A stretch of DNA of 64,000 nt, taken from assembly GCA_040772225.1 (NCBI GenBank), contig JAXGYO010000002.1:1240001-1304000 (forward strand), written 5' to 3'. Source of the DNA: JAAYED01 sp040772225. GTDB lineage: Bacteria > Chloroflexota > Anaerolineae > UBA1429. Position 1 is the first letter of the stretch. Every line of letters starts with the position of its first letter. Under the pieces are notes generated by a model that ran no database searches, was not told where the DNA came from, and was given only the letters and a program-made list of their open reading frames with translations. The position numbers and the translations under genes are program-made. Positions 8,305-17,014 of the stretch are shown one piece after another.

Positions 8305-9558
8305 TCAACGATATCGCAGCCAGCTCGGGCGTGTCTGTCCGCAACACTGCTTGACCTTTTTCCCAGACCCACAGGAACACGGGTCATTTCGTCCCACCGG
8401 CAGCACCGGAGGTGGCGGCGCCTTGGACCCGGGATGACTCGGAGGTGGGAGATAGGCCTCGCGCAGATGCATGAATCCGTCATAGCTGTGCGCATAGAAC
8501 TGCTGCATGGCTCGGCAGAGATAGTGGCCCTGTGTGCCATCGAGACCCACAAAGCGCGGACAGCCCTGCTGGCACAGGGGAAGCCAGGCGCAACTCTGAC
8601 ATTCCGGCCTCGGATTGGACTTGGCGCACGCGAATTCGGCCAACCCGCCACCGCTAAACGCCTGTTCCAGCGTCACGTCATTGAGATTGCCCAGAAAGAG
8701 ATCATCCCTCACGAAAAAGTCGCACGGGTAGAGATCGCCATTGTACTCTACGACCAGATAGCTCCCGCAGTGCTCCTGATAGCAGCAGACGGAAGCCTCC
8801 TGTCCTACGTAGGCCGCCAGAATCGCGTCAAAATCTCGCACCGAGACTTGCGGGTTCCCGCCGTTGTACCAGCGATCAAAGACCTCGCACAAAAAGTCAC
8901 CGTACTGCTCCGGCTGCACAGAAAACTCGGCGATCTCGCCCGTCGCAGGATCGATCTCAACACACGGGATGAATTGCAGGTAATCAAAACCCTGCCCCAC
9001 CAGATAGTCATAGATCTCAGACCCGTGGCTACCCGTCACGCGATTGACAACAGAGAGGATATTGTACGCGACGCCCTGGCGTTGCAGCCTTCCGATCGAT
9101 TCCATGACCCGGGCATGGCTCCCGGACCCGTCCACGTGCACACGATAGCGGTCGTGGTACTTTGCCGGGCCATCCAGGCTCACCCCAACCAGGAAATTGT
9201 ACTTGCGCAGAAAACGGGCCCAGTCATCGTTCAACAGCAGCGCATTGGTCTGCAGACCGTTGCTCACCGACTGCCCCGGATAGCCGTAGCGCTGCTGTAA
9301 CGCGACCACTTGCTCAAAGAACTCCAGCCCACACAAGGTGGGCTCCCCGCCCTGCCAGCCAAATACCGCTTGCCTTCGATCGAGACGCATGGCCTGGCTG
9401 ATGAGCAACTCCAGCACAGCAGGACTCATTCGTCGCACCGGTCCACCACTGTACGGATCGGTCGGCCGATCGTGGTAGAAGCAGTACGAACAATGCAAGT
9501 TGCAGTCGGCTGAGGCCGGCTTGATGAGCAGGCTGCGAGCCTGGGTCGAGGATGCCAT
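8305..9558 (-). CDS. Anaerobic sulfatase-maturase-like radical SAM/SPASM protein with C-terminal SEC-C motif
   Basis: The 417-residue protein begins LLIKPASADCNLHCSYCFY, with the radical SAM cluster cysteines C19, C23 and C26, and continues with GWQGGEPTLCG and NGLQTNALLL, typical of anaerobic sulfatase-maturating enzymes that oxidise an active-site Cys or Ser to formylglycine. A SPASM region has many cysteines (CCYQEHCGSYLVVEYNGDLYPC..., CQSCAWLPLCQQGCPR). The last 25 residues hold a SEC-C-type motif, NDPCSCGSGKKVKQCCG. The ATG at 9558 has AAGGAA upstream; the frame extends further but without homology. No sulfatase is encoded nearby, so the substrate is unknown. Confidence 0.85.
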   Translation of the reverse strand: MASSTQARSLLIKPASADCNLHCSYCFYHDRPTDPYSGGPVRRMSPAVLELLISQAMRLDRRQAVFGWQGGEPTLCGLEFFEQVVALQQRYGYPGQSVSNGLQTNALLLNDDWARFLRKYNFLVGVSLDGPAKYHDRYRVHVDGSGSHARVMESIGRLQRQGVAYNILSVVNRVTGSHGSEIYDYLVGQGFDYLQFIPCVEIDPATGEIAEFSVQPEQYGDFLCEVFDRWYNGGNPQVSVRDFDAILAAYVGQEASVCCYQEHCGSYLVVEYNGDLYPCDFFVRDDLFLGNLNDVTLEQAFSGGGLAEFACAKSNPRPECQSCAWLPLCQQGCPRFVGLDGTQGHYLCRAMQQFYAHSYDGFMHLREAYLPPPSHPGSKAPPPPVLPVGRNDPCSCGSGKKVKQCCGQTRPSWLRYR

Positions 9559-9647
9559 GACAGATTCCTTGCTGAGCTGATCAGAGCATAGCGCCGCCGG
9601 TCGCCCTGTCAATCCAGCCATCCGCGCAGGTTGGCCAGTCAACGGCT

Positions 9648-11180
9648 TTAGCGCGTCACAAAGGGAAGCCAGAGCCTGGTAGTCAGAGGCACCGGGCTTC
9701 CCAGGTATAGACTCCCATGCCCATACAGTGGGTCCCATCCCGCAGGGGGCAAGTTGTCCCGAGCATGCTGGAACAGGAAGGCCTCTACTTCGTCGGGCCC
9801 CCAATCAGGTGAGCGCCCCAGAATGAGCGCAGCGGCACCTGCCACGTGGGGCACCGCAGCCGCACTCCCTCCAAATATCCCCGCGCTTGCGGTCGAGACG
9901 CCGCCGTACGCGACGATACCGGGCTGCGCCAGGCCGCCCTCCGTCACGCCACCGGGCCCCTTGGTCGGGCCCTGGGAGCTGTCCGGAATCACCGCATAGG
10001 GAGGCCGCCAGGATGCCGCCCCCACGCTGAGCGCCCCCGAGGCATCGGCCAGGTTGGTCAGACTCTGCGCCGCGCTGCTGTAATGCAGGCGCGTCCCGCC
10101 GCTCACAAACAGGTCGAGGTGGATGTCACGCGTGGCGCTGTGATCGCGAATCACCAGGCCATAGCAGCTCTGGGGCGATAGGGTTGCGAACATCAGCGAT
10201 TCAGTCGGCTTCTGGCCGTGAAGCCCCGTCTGCGGGTCAGTGCTGGAGGCGACAACCTTGAGAGTCGGATCATCCGGATCTGATTCATAGAGGTACAGAT
10301 CATAGTCCTGGTCGACGGCATCCCAGTCGCTCCATCGCAGCGTGGCCTGGATCATTGTCCCCGCCGGTATGTCGTACCCATTGTCTGTGTACAGCCAATT
10401 GATTCGATCGTCCGGCCCGAACCACAGCACATCGCCCGCTTGCGGATCATCCCAATCACCGCACCAGTGTCGTTGCCGGTAGTCGCCCGCCGCCGATACC
10501 CAGAGTATCCCGGCCGCGCGTGCCCGCGCCACCTGATCCGCAATCAGGCCGGTGCCATCTCCCGGCCCAACGTCGACCCACGCGATCGATGTGCTGATGA
10601 TCTGCACACTTTCGTCGATCAGCCAGTCCACGGCCTCCACCAGATCGGCCGGGGTGAGTATCTTTGCAAGGTAGAGCGCGGACCCCGGTGCAACATCGTG
10701 GATGATCTCCGCCGCCGCCGTACCGTGAGGGGTCCCTGTTCCAACCGATGTGCCCTCCTGACCGTCGACAAAGTTGCGCGTCGTGACATGCTCAGGCAGC
10801 TCAGAGCCGAGCAGGGCCTGGTATAGTCCAAAGCCAAGATCGATGACTCCCACCCTGACGCCTTGCCCCATATAGCCCGCCTGGTGCCAGGCTGTGGCGC
10901 CCATGGCCTCCAGGGCCTCGGTGCACACCGCGCCACTTGCGGGCAAGCGTGCCGGGTCAGTTTCTGGAATGCATGAGTCCATCGAGAGCGCGCCGTGGGT
11001 GAGGGGATGCGGGGCATCGGAAAGTTCAAGAGCCGACCGAAGGAAACGAGTTCGAATTGCGGGAGCAGAGTCGTTGTCGCGATGAGCAGCACTGTCCACA
11101 TGTCTGGCGGCTGCGCCGCAGTTCAAGACCAGCGTGAGCGCGAGGACTGTTTGGAAAGCATAGAGCTGCAGAGTCCGCAT
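9648..11180 (-). CDS. Secreted subtilisin-like (S8) serine peptidase
   Basis: The 510-residue protein has an N-terminal signal peptide (about 1-25) and an S8 catalytic domain interrupted by a beta-rich insert (about 240-370). The triad residues are D114 (GVIDLGFG), H152 (PHGTAAAE) and S439 (GGSAAAVPHVAG). The oxyanion-hole asparagine of the usual AAGN motif is Asp here (SAAGD, D233). The C-terminus LWLPFVTR resembles the YLPLV-type tail of other exported proteins of this lineage. The ATG at 11180 is chosen for GGAG six bases upstream and for the signal peptide. The gene lies between the hybrid regulator and the radical SAM gene. Confidence 0.85.
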   Translation of the reverse strand: MRTLQLYAFQTVLALTLVLNCGAAARHVDSAAHRDNDSAPAIRTRFLRSALELSDAPHPLTHGALSMDSCIPETDPARLPASGAVCTEALEAMGATAWHQAGYMGQGVRVGVIDLGFGLYQALLGSELPEHVTTRNFVDGQEGTSVGTGTPHGTAAAEIIHDVAPGSALYLAKILTPADLVEAVDWLIDESVQIISTSIAWVDVGPGDGTGLIADQVARARAAGILWVSAAGDYRQRHWCGDWDDPQAGDVLWFGPDDRINWLYTDNGYDIPAGTMIQATLRWSDWDAVDQDYDLYLYESDPDDPTLKVVASSTDPQTGLHGQKPTESLMFATLSPQSCYGLVIRDHSATRDIHLDLFVSGGTRLHYSSAAQSLTNLADASGALSVGAASWRPPYAVIPDSSQGPTKGPGGVTEGGLAQPGIVAYGGVSTASAGIFGGSAAAVPHVAGAAALILGRSPDWGPDEVEAFLFQHARDNLPPAGWDPLYGHGSLYLGSPVPLTTRLWLPFVTR

Positions 11181-11311
11181 CCGCACTCCAGGCAACAAAG
11201 CAGCGATGATCAAGCGCGGCCACACATCGGACCAACAGATCTAGACGATCGTCTCCCCGTCCGGGCTTTTGACCCACAGCTGATGGCCAACGCAGCGAGG
11301 CGAACAGCCCC

Positions 11312-12433
11312 TCAGGACCTGGCGCCCTGATCCAACAGCAGATGCCCCGTGCCTGCCCCGCAACTCGTGCGCACCACAAGCTCGCCCGTTACCAGTGCCA
11401 GTACGGGCTCTTTGCCCTGAGTGAGGTCAGCAATCGCGGTGACCGCCTGCCGCGCTGCGGCCATGAGGCCAAAGCGGAATGTCGTGAGCGGCTCGGCGAG
11501 ATAGGCTCCAAAGGGCTCATCTCCCATGCCTGCAACGGCCACATCTGAAGGGCAGGCCAGCCCGATAGATGCCAGGCGATGAATGACCTCTACCGCCAGC
11601 GTATCGGACGAACACACCACCGCCGTCGGGCGGCGGCTGCCGCCCATCACCCGGTCAAACCGGTCATCATTCTGGCTCTCGACGTCCCGGGCAGAAAAGA
11701 CCCACTCTAGCGCCAGCTCCAGACCATGGTCCCACATACTGGCTGCAAAGCCGCTATAGCGGCGCCAGCCCTCGACCTGCAGGGGGTCCGTACCAATGTA
11801 GGCAATACGCCTGTGCCCCTGGGCGATCACGTGCTGTGTCACCCGGGCCATCGCCGCCTGTTCATCGATCCCGACGGCAGGCAAATCGAGCCCTTCGATC
11901 GCCCGACCGAACAGAATGCTGCGTTGGGCATACTCTGCGGTGAGGGCTCGGTAACGCTCCGCGAGGCCTTCTTCGGAACCCTGGACGGCCCACAGGAGGG
12001 GCACGTCGTTCAGGCCTGCAGGCAAAACGCCGAGAACTTGCTCCGGCGTCAGCCCGGCCGGATAGTAGAGCATCTCGACAGTCTGACCCAAAGGCCCAAA
12101 GCAGGAGATCGTGGCATCGATAAGCGCCCGCAGCAACGCATCGGGCTCGGAGGCGAGGATCGCCACATCGGGGCGCCCCCCGGGAACACCGTCAGAGACC
12201 GGCTCATCCTCGACATACCAGCCCAACCCGTGCCGGCTATAGACCCGCGATTGGTGAGCGAGCTCACGGAGCGCTCGACGCACAGTGATCTGGCTCACCT
12301 GGTACATATCGCACAAGGCATGCTCACTCGGCAGTTTGTCGCCGGGCGCCCAGGTGCCATCCTGAATACCCTCAGTGATGCGATTGGCTACTTGCCAGTA
12401 GAGCGGCTCGCTTCCGCGCAGATTCGAACTCAC
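11312..12433 (-). CDS. GntR-type HTH regulator with LacI-type sensor domain
   Basis: The 373-residue protein joins an N-terminal GntR winged helix (YWQVANRITEGIQDGTWAPGD...LPSEHALCDMYQVSQITVRRAL, about 11-65) to a LacI/periplasmic-binding-like ligand domain (about 85-350, with HRRIAYIGTD, AVVCSSDTLAVEV and DVAVAGMGDEPFGAYLAEPLTTF). This AraR-like combination usually senses a sugar. The GTG start at 12433 has GAGG eight bases upstream. It sits between a GH57 enzyme and a secreted peptidase on the same strand and may control one of them; the target is not known. Confidence 0.85.
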   Translation of the reverse strand: MSSNLRGSEPLYWQVANRITEGIQDGTWAPGDKLPSEHALCDMYQVSQITVRRALRELAHQSRVYSRHGLGWYVEDEPVSDGVPGGRPDVAILASEPDALLRALIDATISCFGPLGQTVEMLYYPAGLTPEQVLGVLPAGLNDVPLLWAVQGSEEGLAERYRALTAEYAQRSILFGRAIEGLDLPAVGIDEQAAMARVTQHVIAQGHRRIAYIGTDPLQVEGWRRYSGFAASMWDHGLELALEWVFSARDVESQNDDRFDRVMGGSRRPTAVVCSSDTLAVEVIHRLASIGLACPSDVAVAGMGDEPFGAYLAEPLTTFRFGLMAAARQAVTAIADLTQGKEPVLALVTGELVVRTSCGAGTGHLLLDQGARS

Positions 12434-12474
12434 AGCATTGCCTCACACCGCTGATGACTCGCCCACTCTTCCAA

Positions 12475-14244
12475 CTACACCACGCGTCCCTGGCGCTCGG
12501 AAAACCACCGGTAGTCGATATCCGGAAAGGCATTGTCTCGCTGGTAATACTCTCTTGCCAATACGGCCGCATCGGCGACCGCGCCCGACTCCAGACGTGA
12601 CACAAGCCCCTGAAAACGTTCCAGATGCCCGTGAAAACGTCCAATGGCGTATTCCCGAGCCTGGCCGGTGGTGACAAGAAACGGCCAATCGCTGGCCTGC
12701 AGCAACAGTAGCTCCCGCGCAGCCTGGTTGAGCGCCTCCAGCGCATCACCGGAGGCTTCTGGATAGCGCGCTACCAGAGTCTCCATCGTACGCTCCGCCT
12801 CGTGAATCGGCGCCCACATCCAATGTGTATCCGGGTTGTCCCAGGTCCAGTGCGTACCACCAGCACCCCAGGAGCCCTCGGGGATCGCCAGAGCCTGGTG
12901 CGGCGCATTGGCGTCGAGATACTCACTGGTCGTGGTCAGATCCACCGCATCACTCTCCGCCAGATGCTCCAGCACCTGGCCGATCCATGTGACGCCCTCA
13001 AACCACCAGTGCCCAAAGAGCTCGGTGTCATAGTTGGAGGAGATCAGCCCATACTGCCCGGTGGTCTGCCGGTAATCTCTAAGCAGTTCCTCCACCAGGG
13101 TGGCAAAGTGCAACGAGTGCGATGTCACCTTGCCCGCCGCCCAATCTGGGTGGTAAAAGTCCTTCTCACCCAGATCTGCATCAGGAGCCGTCACACGCCA
13201 GTACTGCAAACCGGAGACGGCATCTTTGCGGTGAAACTCGCGATAGTCGGCGTCGCCGGGGTAGCCCCACTCTGCAGACCAGACCTGCATGCCGGTGCGC
13301 TCGTTTCGCCCAATGACCGCCACCGGCGGCGTCGTCACCGTCCCATCCGGTTCCGCCACCACGTAGGCCTGGTAGGTGCTCCCGCCGGGGTCGGCGCTCA
13401 GCTGGGCGCGCGTGTCCTCTGCGGCTGTAGACACCTCTGCCTGGAACCTTTTCTCTGCCAGGGCATAGGGGCCAACGCCGATCGCGCTGCGAGAGCGATA
13501 GCCAGGGCGCCCCTTTTCGATAGAGGCACTCTCGACGAAAAAGCAGCCGATACCCTGGGCAGCCAGAAATGCTTCTATGCCGGGCCTGACAGTCCCATCC
13601 GCCTCGGATCTAGCGGGCCGGTAGGCGCATTCTGGGAGCCAGATCGCTCGAGGCGGGCGGCCAAAGTGCCTGGTGTGACTGGCCACCGCGGTGCGAACCT
13701 GTCCATAGATGGACGAGTCGCGCGACAGCAGAGGAAGGTAGCCGTGCGTCGCAGCGCAGGTGCTGATCTCGATACAGCCCGTGTCCTGAAGCTTGCGAAA
13801 CGCGCCCACCACATCCTGCCTGTAGCGATCCACGAAACTGCTCTTGATCTCTTCGTAAAAGTCGAGGTAGTAGGACGCGAGATAGTGCAGCTGCGGTTGC
13901 TCGTCGGGATCCAGCCGGGCCAGATCGCGGCTCGCCATCTCGATCTCCTCATCCAGATACAGCAGGAAATTCCTGCAGACATCCGAGTCTGCCAACTGCT
14001 CCACCAGCACCGGGGACAGACTGAGTGTCATCTTGCCGCGGATACCCCGCTCATAGAGGTCAGTAAGCACATTCAGGAGGGGGATATAGGTCTCGGCGAG
14101 CGCTTCATGAATCCACTCCTCACCATGCGGCCATCGCCCTGCCAGCCGGCAATAGGGCAGATGACTGTGCAGGACAAACTGAAACGCCCCTGCCGCCTGT
14201 GTAGCTCGGGAGCCGGTCTCCGCCTCAAGTGCCGCACTGCTCAT
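12475..14244 (-). CDS. GH57 glycoside hydrolase, probable 1,4-alpha-glucan branching enzyme
   Basis: The 589-residue protein starts with the GH57 N-terminal motif FVLHSHLPY (23-31) and continues with GRWPHGEEWIHEA. The catalytic nucleophile lies in IWLPECAYRP (Glu205) and the acid/base Asp406 in NYDTELFGHWWFEG. The C-terminal helical part (DUF1957-like) ends with RWFSERQ. The arrangement matches GH57 branching enzymes, which form alpha-1,6 links in glycogen; an amylase or amylopullulanase role is possible. The ATG at 14244 is preferred to an in-frame start at 14295 because GGAGGG lies nine bases upstream. It is divergent from recD2. Confidence 0.85.
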   Translation of the reverse strand: MSSAALEAETGSRATQAAGAFQFVLHSHLPYCRLAGRWPHGEEWIHEALAETYIPLLNVLTDLYERGIRGKMTLSLSPVLVEQLADSDVCRNFLLYLDEEIEMASRDLARLDPDEQPQLHYLASYYLDFYEEIKSSFVDRYRQDVVGAFRKLQDTGCIEISTCAATHGYLPLLSRDSSIYGQVRTAVASHTRHFGRPPRAIWLPECAYRPARSEADGTVRPGIEAFLAAQGIGCFFVESASIEKGRPGYRSRSAIGVGPYALAEKRFQAEVSTAAEDTRAQLSADPGGSTYQAYVVAEPDGTVTTPPVAVIGRNERTGMQVWSAEWGYPGDADYREFHRKDAVSGLQYWRVTAPDADLGEKDFYHPDWAAGKVTSHSLHFATLVEELLRDYRQTTGQYGLISSNYDTELFGHWWFEGVTWIGQVLEHLAESDAVDLTTTSEYLDANAPHQALAIPEGSWGAGGTHWTWDNPDTHWMWAPIHEAERTMETLVARYPEASGDALEALNQAARELLLLQASDWPFLVTTGQAREYAIGRFHGHLERFQGLVSRLESGAVADAAVLAREYYQRDNAFPDIDYRWFSERQGRVV

Positions 14245-14384
14245 AGCATCAACCCTCCACGGTAAACCATCTCTGTCCATCTGTATTGCCGCCATGTCCT
14301 GCGCACGTTACCACAGGGCGCGACCTTGCGTCAAGCGGTAACGGCAATTGTGCGTCTGGGCTCAAAATATGCCCCCGGCTCTCG

Positions 14385-14413
14385 TTGACGGTGGCTGCCC
14401 GCTTTCATAGAAT
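14385..14413 (+). promoter_or_regulatory. recD2 promoter, predicting a leaderless mRNA
   Basis: -35 TTGACG (14385-14390), a 17-bp spacer and -10 TAGAAT (14408-14413). Only GCGTGC separates the -10 box from the recD2 ATG at 14420, so the expected transcription start coincides with the A of the start codon. No Shine-Dalgarno sequence is present upstream of this ATG. Confidence 0.75.
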
Positions 14414-14419
14414 GCGTGC

Positions 14420-16735
14420 ATGGCAGCTAATACATCCCCTCCTCACCCGCATTCAAGCGCCAGAAGGCCCGTACAGGGCGCCTTTTCACTTGGCTCTGAA
14501 GGCGAGCCGGTGGAGGGCGTCTTTAGTATCGTGCGGGTTACCTTCGCGAACCCCGACACAGGATTTGCCGTTGTTCAGATGCTGCCCGAAGAAGCCAAAC
14601 AGGGCAGTACGATGACCGCCACGGGCATATTCGGCGCCGTTGAAGAGGGTACCTGCTACCGAATTGAGGGCACCTGGCACGTCGATCCGCGCTACGGCCC
14701 GCAGATTCGGGCCAGCACTGCCATCATCGAAACGCCCACCAGTCCGGACGCCATTGAGCGCTACCTGGCCGGAGCCAGCATCAAGGGCCTGGGGCCCCAT
14801 CATGCGCGACTCATCGTGGAGCATTTCGGCCCCAGGGTGCTCGAGGTGCTGGACAGCGGCGGGGAGAGCCTGGAAGAGGTGCGGGGGATCGGCCCGGTGC
14901 GTGCGGCCAAGATTCGCGCGAGCTGGACAGAGCACCGCAGCATCAACCGTCTCATGGTTAACCTGCAAGGCGTTGCTGGACTCACGCCCCGCCAGGCACA
15001 GCGGATCTATCGCGAGTTCGGCGATGACGCGTGGCGGGCCGTGTCCGCCAATCCGTACCTCCTGGCGGAACGGGTATCCGGCTTTGGATTCAAGACCTGC
15101 GACCGCATCGCAGGATCCCTCGGCCTGGACGACATGGCGCCCCAACGCCTGCAGGCAGGTATACTGCACGTGCTCACCCAGGCGCTGGGAGACGGGCACC
15201 TCTGGACCGCCCCGGATGAGCTCCTCAGCGCAGCAGCAGAGTTGCTCGAGGTCGACCGGGACACTCTTGAGCCGCACCTGGGAACCCTGGTATCCGAGCG
15301 ACGCGCCATTCGCCGGAAGGTGGATCAAGTGGCAGGCTCGGAGGGCGTCTACCTCCCGGCAGTCGCCGAGACTGAAGAACGCATCGCGTCCAGGCTCTCG
15401 TCGTGGCTGCAACAGCGGCCGGCAGAGGCGCTCCACCTGAAAGGCGCTTCTGCCGGTGACCTGATCGGTCGGCACAGCAGCGCTAATCTCACCGGCGAGC
15501 AGCGCGCAGCCGTGGAAGCGCTCCTGACCGGTACGCGCATGGTTGTGTTGACCGGCGGCCCCGGTACCGGCAAGACGACGACGATGAGGACGCTGATCCT
15601 CTGTCTAGAGTCCCTGGGCGTCAGCTATGCGCTCTGTGCGACCACGGGACGGGCTGCCAAGCAGTTGGCCATCGCTACAGACCGCATGGCGTCAACGGTC
15701 CACCGCTATCTGGGTTTGGGGACCATGGGCGAACGGTCTCCAGCGGAGCCAATCAACGAGACTGTGCTCATCATCGATGAAGCCTCAATGATCGATCTGT
15801 GGCTGATGGATCAGATTGTGGCGCGGCTCGGGGCCGGCAACCACCTCTTTCTGGTAGGAGACATAGATCAGCTGCCGCCCGTCGGACCAGGCGCGGTGTT
15901 ACACGACCTGATCGGAGCAGCGACCGGGCTGAAATCAACGCAGATGACTGTCGTCCGTTTGGGGCAGATCTTTCGACAGGAGGCGGGCGACGTCAGTCTG
16001 ATCATAGCCAATTGCCATCGCATCCGTCAGGGGCAGCGGCCGACCCGCCCTTCAGGGCCGGTCTCTGATTACTTTGAGATGCCTCGCGAGTCTCCCTCTG
16101 AGGCTCTGGCCTTGGCCGTGGATCTCGCCGCCGACCGGTTGCCCGCATTCCTCGGGGTACCCGCCGAGGAGGTTCAGGTCCTATCGCCGGTGCACGGTGG
16201 CGACGCCGGGGTGCGCGCACTCAACGCCGCCCTTCAGGCGCGACTGAATCCGGCAGCGCCCCACCGCGATGAGTACATTCTGGGGCGGCATACCCCGGGC
16301 CAGCCGGTCGTCCTTCGTGTCGGCGACAAAGTGCGCCAAACACGTAACGACTATCAAAAGCGCGTCTTTAACGGAGAGCTGGGAATAGTCCTGAGCATCG
16401 ACAGGGAAGACCAACTGGTACAGGTGCGCTTTGATGACGCCACGGTCAGCTACGCCTTTGCAGAACTGGATGACCTCGTGCACTCATGGGCGATGACCGT
16501 GCACGCGGCGCAGGGCTCACAGTGGCCCGCCGTGGTCATGATCCTGCTGTCATCTCATTATGTCATGCTGGAACGTAACATTCTCTACACTGCTCTGTCG
16601 CGTGCTCAGCGGCTGGCTGTTCTCATCACCCAGGAACGTGCACTCCAGATTGCGGTAAAACGCACAACGCTCGTGAGCCGGCGTACCGACCTTGTCGCAA
16701 GGCTTTGTGCCAGCATAGCCGGTCGAGGCTCGTGA
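14420..16735 (+). CDS. recD2: RecD2-type DNA helicase (SF1B)
   Basis: The 771-residue protein has an N-terminal OB-like region (VEGVFSIVRVTFANPDTGFAVVQ), tandem helix-hairpin-helix motifs (IKGLGPHHARLIVEHFG and VRGIGPVRAAKIRASW), and an SF1 motor with Walker A LTGGPGTGKTTT (about 376-387) and Walker B VLIIDEASMID. Late motifs are LVGDIDQLPPVGPG and VHAAQGSQWPAV. RecD2 is a 5'-3' helicase of replication repair, found outside RecBCD. The first ATG of the frame is used; it lacks a ribosome-binding site and appears leaderless. The last 30 residues after TLVSRRTDLV are weakly conserved. Confidence 0.95.
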   Translation: MAANTSPPHPHSSARRPVQGAFSLGSEGEPVEGVFSIVRVTFANPDTGFAVVQMLPEEAKQGSTMTATGIFGAVEEGTCYRIEGTWHVDPRYGPQIRASTAIIETPTSPDAIERYLAGASIKGLGPHHARLIVEHFGPRVLEVLDSGGESLEEVRGIGPVRAAKIRASWTEHRSINRLMVNLQGVAGLTPRQAQRIYREFGDDAWRAVSANPYLLAERVSGFGFKTCDRIAGSLGLDDMAPQRLQAGILHVLTQALGDGHLWTAPDELLSAAAELLEVDRDTLEPHLGTLVSERRAIRRKVDQVAGSEGVYLPAVAETEERIASRLSSWLQQRPAEALHLKGASAGDLIGRHSSANLTGEQRAAVEALLTGTRMVVLTGGPGTGKTTTMRTLILCLESLGVSYALCATTGRAAKQLAIATDRMASTVHRYLGLGTMGERSPAEPINETVLIIDEASMIDLWLMDQIVARLGAGNHLFLVGDIDQLPPVGPGAVLHDLIGAATGLKSTQMTVVRLGQIFRQEAGDVSLIIANCHRIRQGQRPTRPSGPVSDYFEMPRESPSEALALAVDLAADRLPAFLGVPAEEVQVLSPVHGGDAGVRALNAALQARLNPAAPHRDEYILGRHTPGQPVVLRVGDKVRQTRNDYQKRVFNGELGIVLSIDREDQLVQVRFDDATVSYAFAELDDLVHSWAMTVHAAQGSQWPAVVMILLSSHYVMLERNILYTALSRAQRLAVLITQERALQIAVKRTTLVSRRTDLVARLCASIAGRGS

Positions 16736-16902
16736 TCGCGATCGCCGTGGCCGTTCACACGACAGCAAGACCGGCCAACTCAGAGTCGCGTTGGGAGCGT
16801 CCTCAGTCATATGCTTCCCTGTCCGAAGCAGGAATGTTCGGTCAAGAGATAACCATACCGGATAAAAGTAGTCTCTTTAGGAACCCCGGGAAGAGTGCGG
16901 AT

Positions 16903-16931
16903 TTGCCGCACTTTGCGGGCAGCCCTATAAT
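16903..16931 (+). promoter_or_regulatory. ppdK promoter
   Basis: -35 TTGCCG (16903-16908), a 17-bp spacer and -10 TATAAT (16926-16931). The leader before ppdK is about 77 nt and contains a small hairpin (TGGC/GCCA). The rest of the 279-bp gap after recD2 (16,736-17,014) holds no gene that I can see. Confidence 0.75.
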
Positions 16932-17014
16932 GAGGCGTCCGTGCTTGGCGCAGGCGAGGCGCGGGTTTTGTGCTGCTATCTACTGGCGTGCCAGATAATG
17001 GGAGGGAGTAATCG

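Noticed and set aside
12405..12490. Minus-strand stretch resembling a tRNA (AGTTGGAAGAG D-loop-like and GTTCGAATC T-loop-like) between gntR and the GH57 gene
   Set aside because: The acceptor and T stems do not pair, and it overlaps the ends of two good coding genes; taken as coincidence.
12802..14265. A 487-codon plus-strand frame opposite the GH57 gene
   Set aside because: Antisense to a gene with intact family motifs; composition and lack of ribosome site mark it as a shadow.
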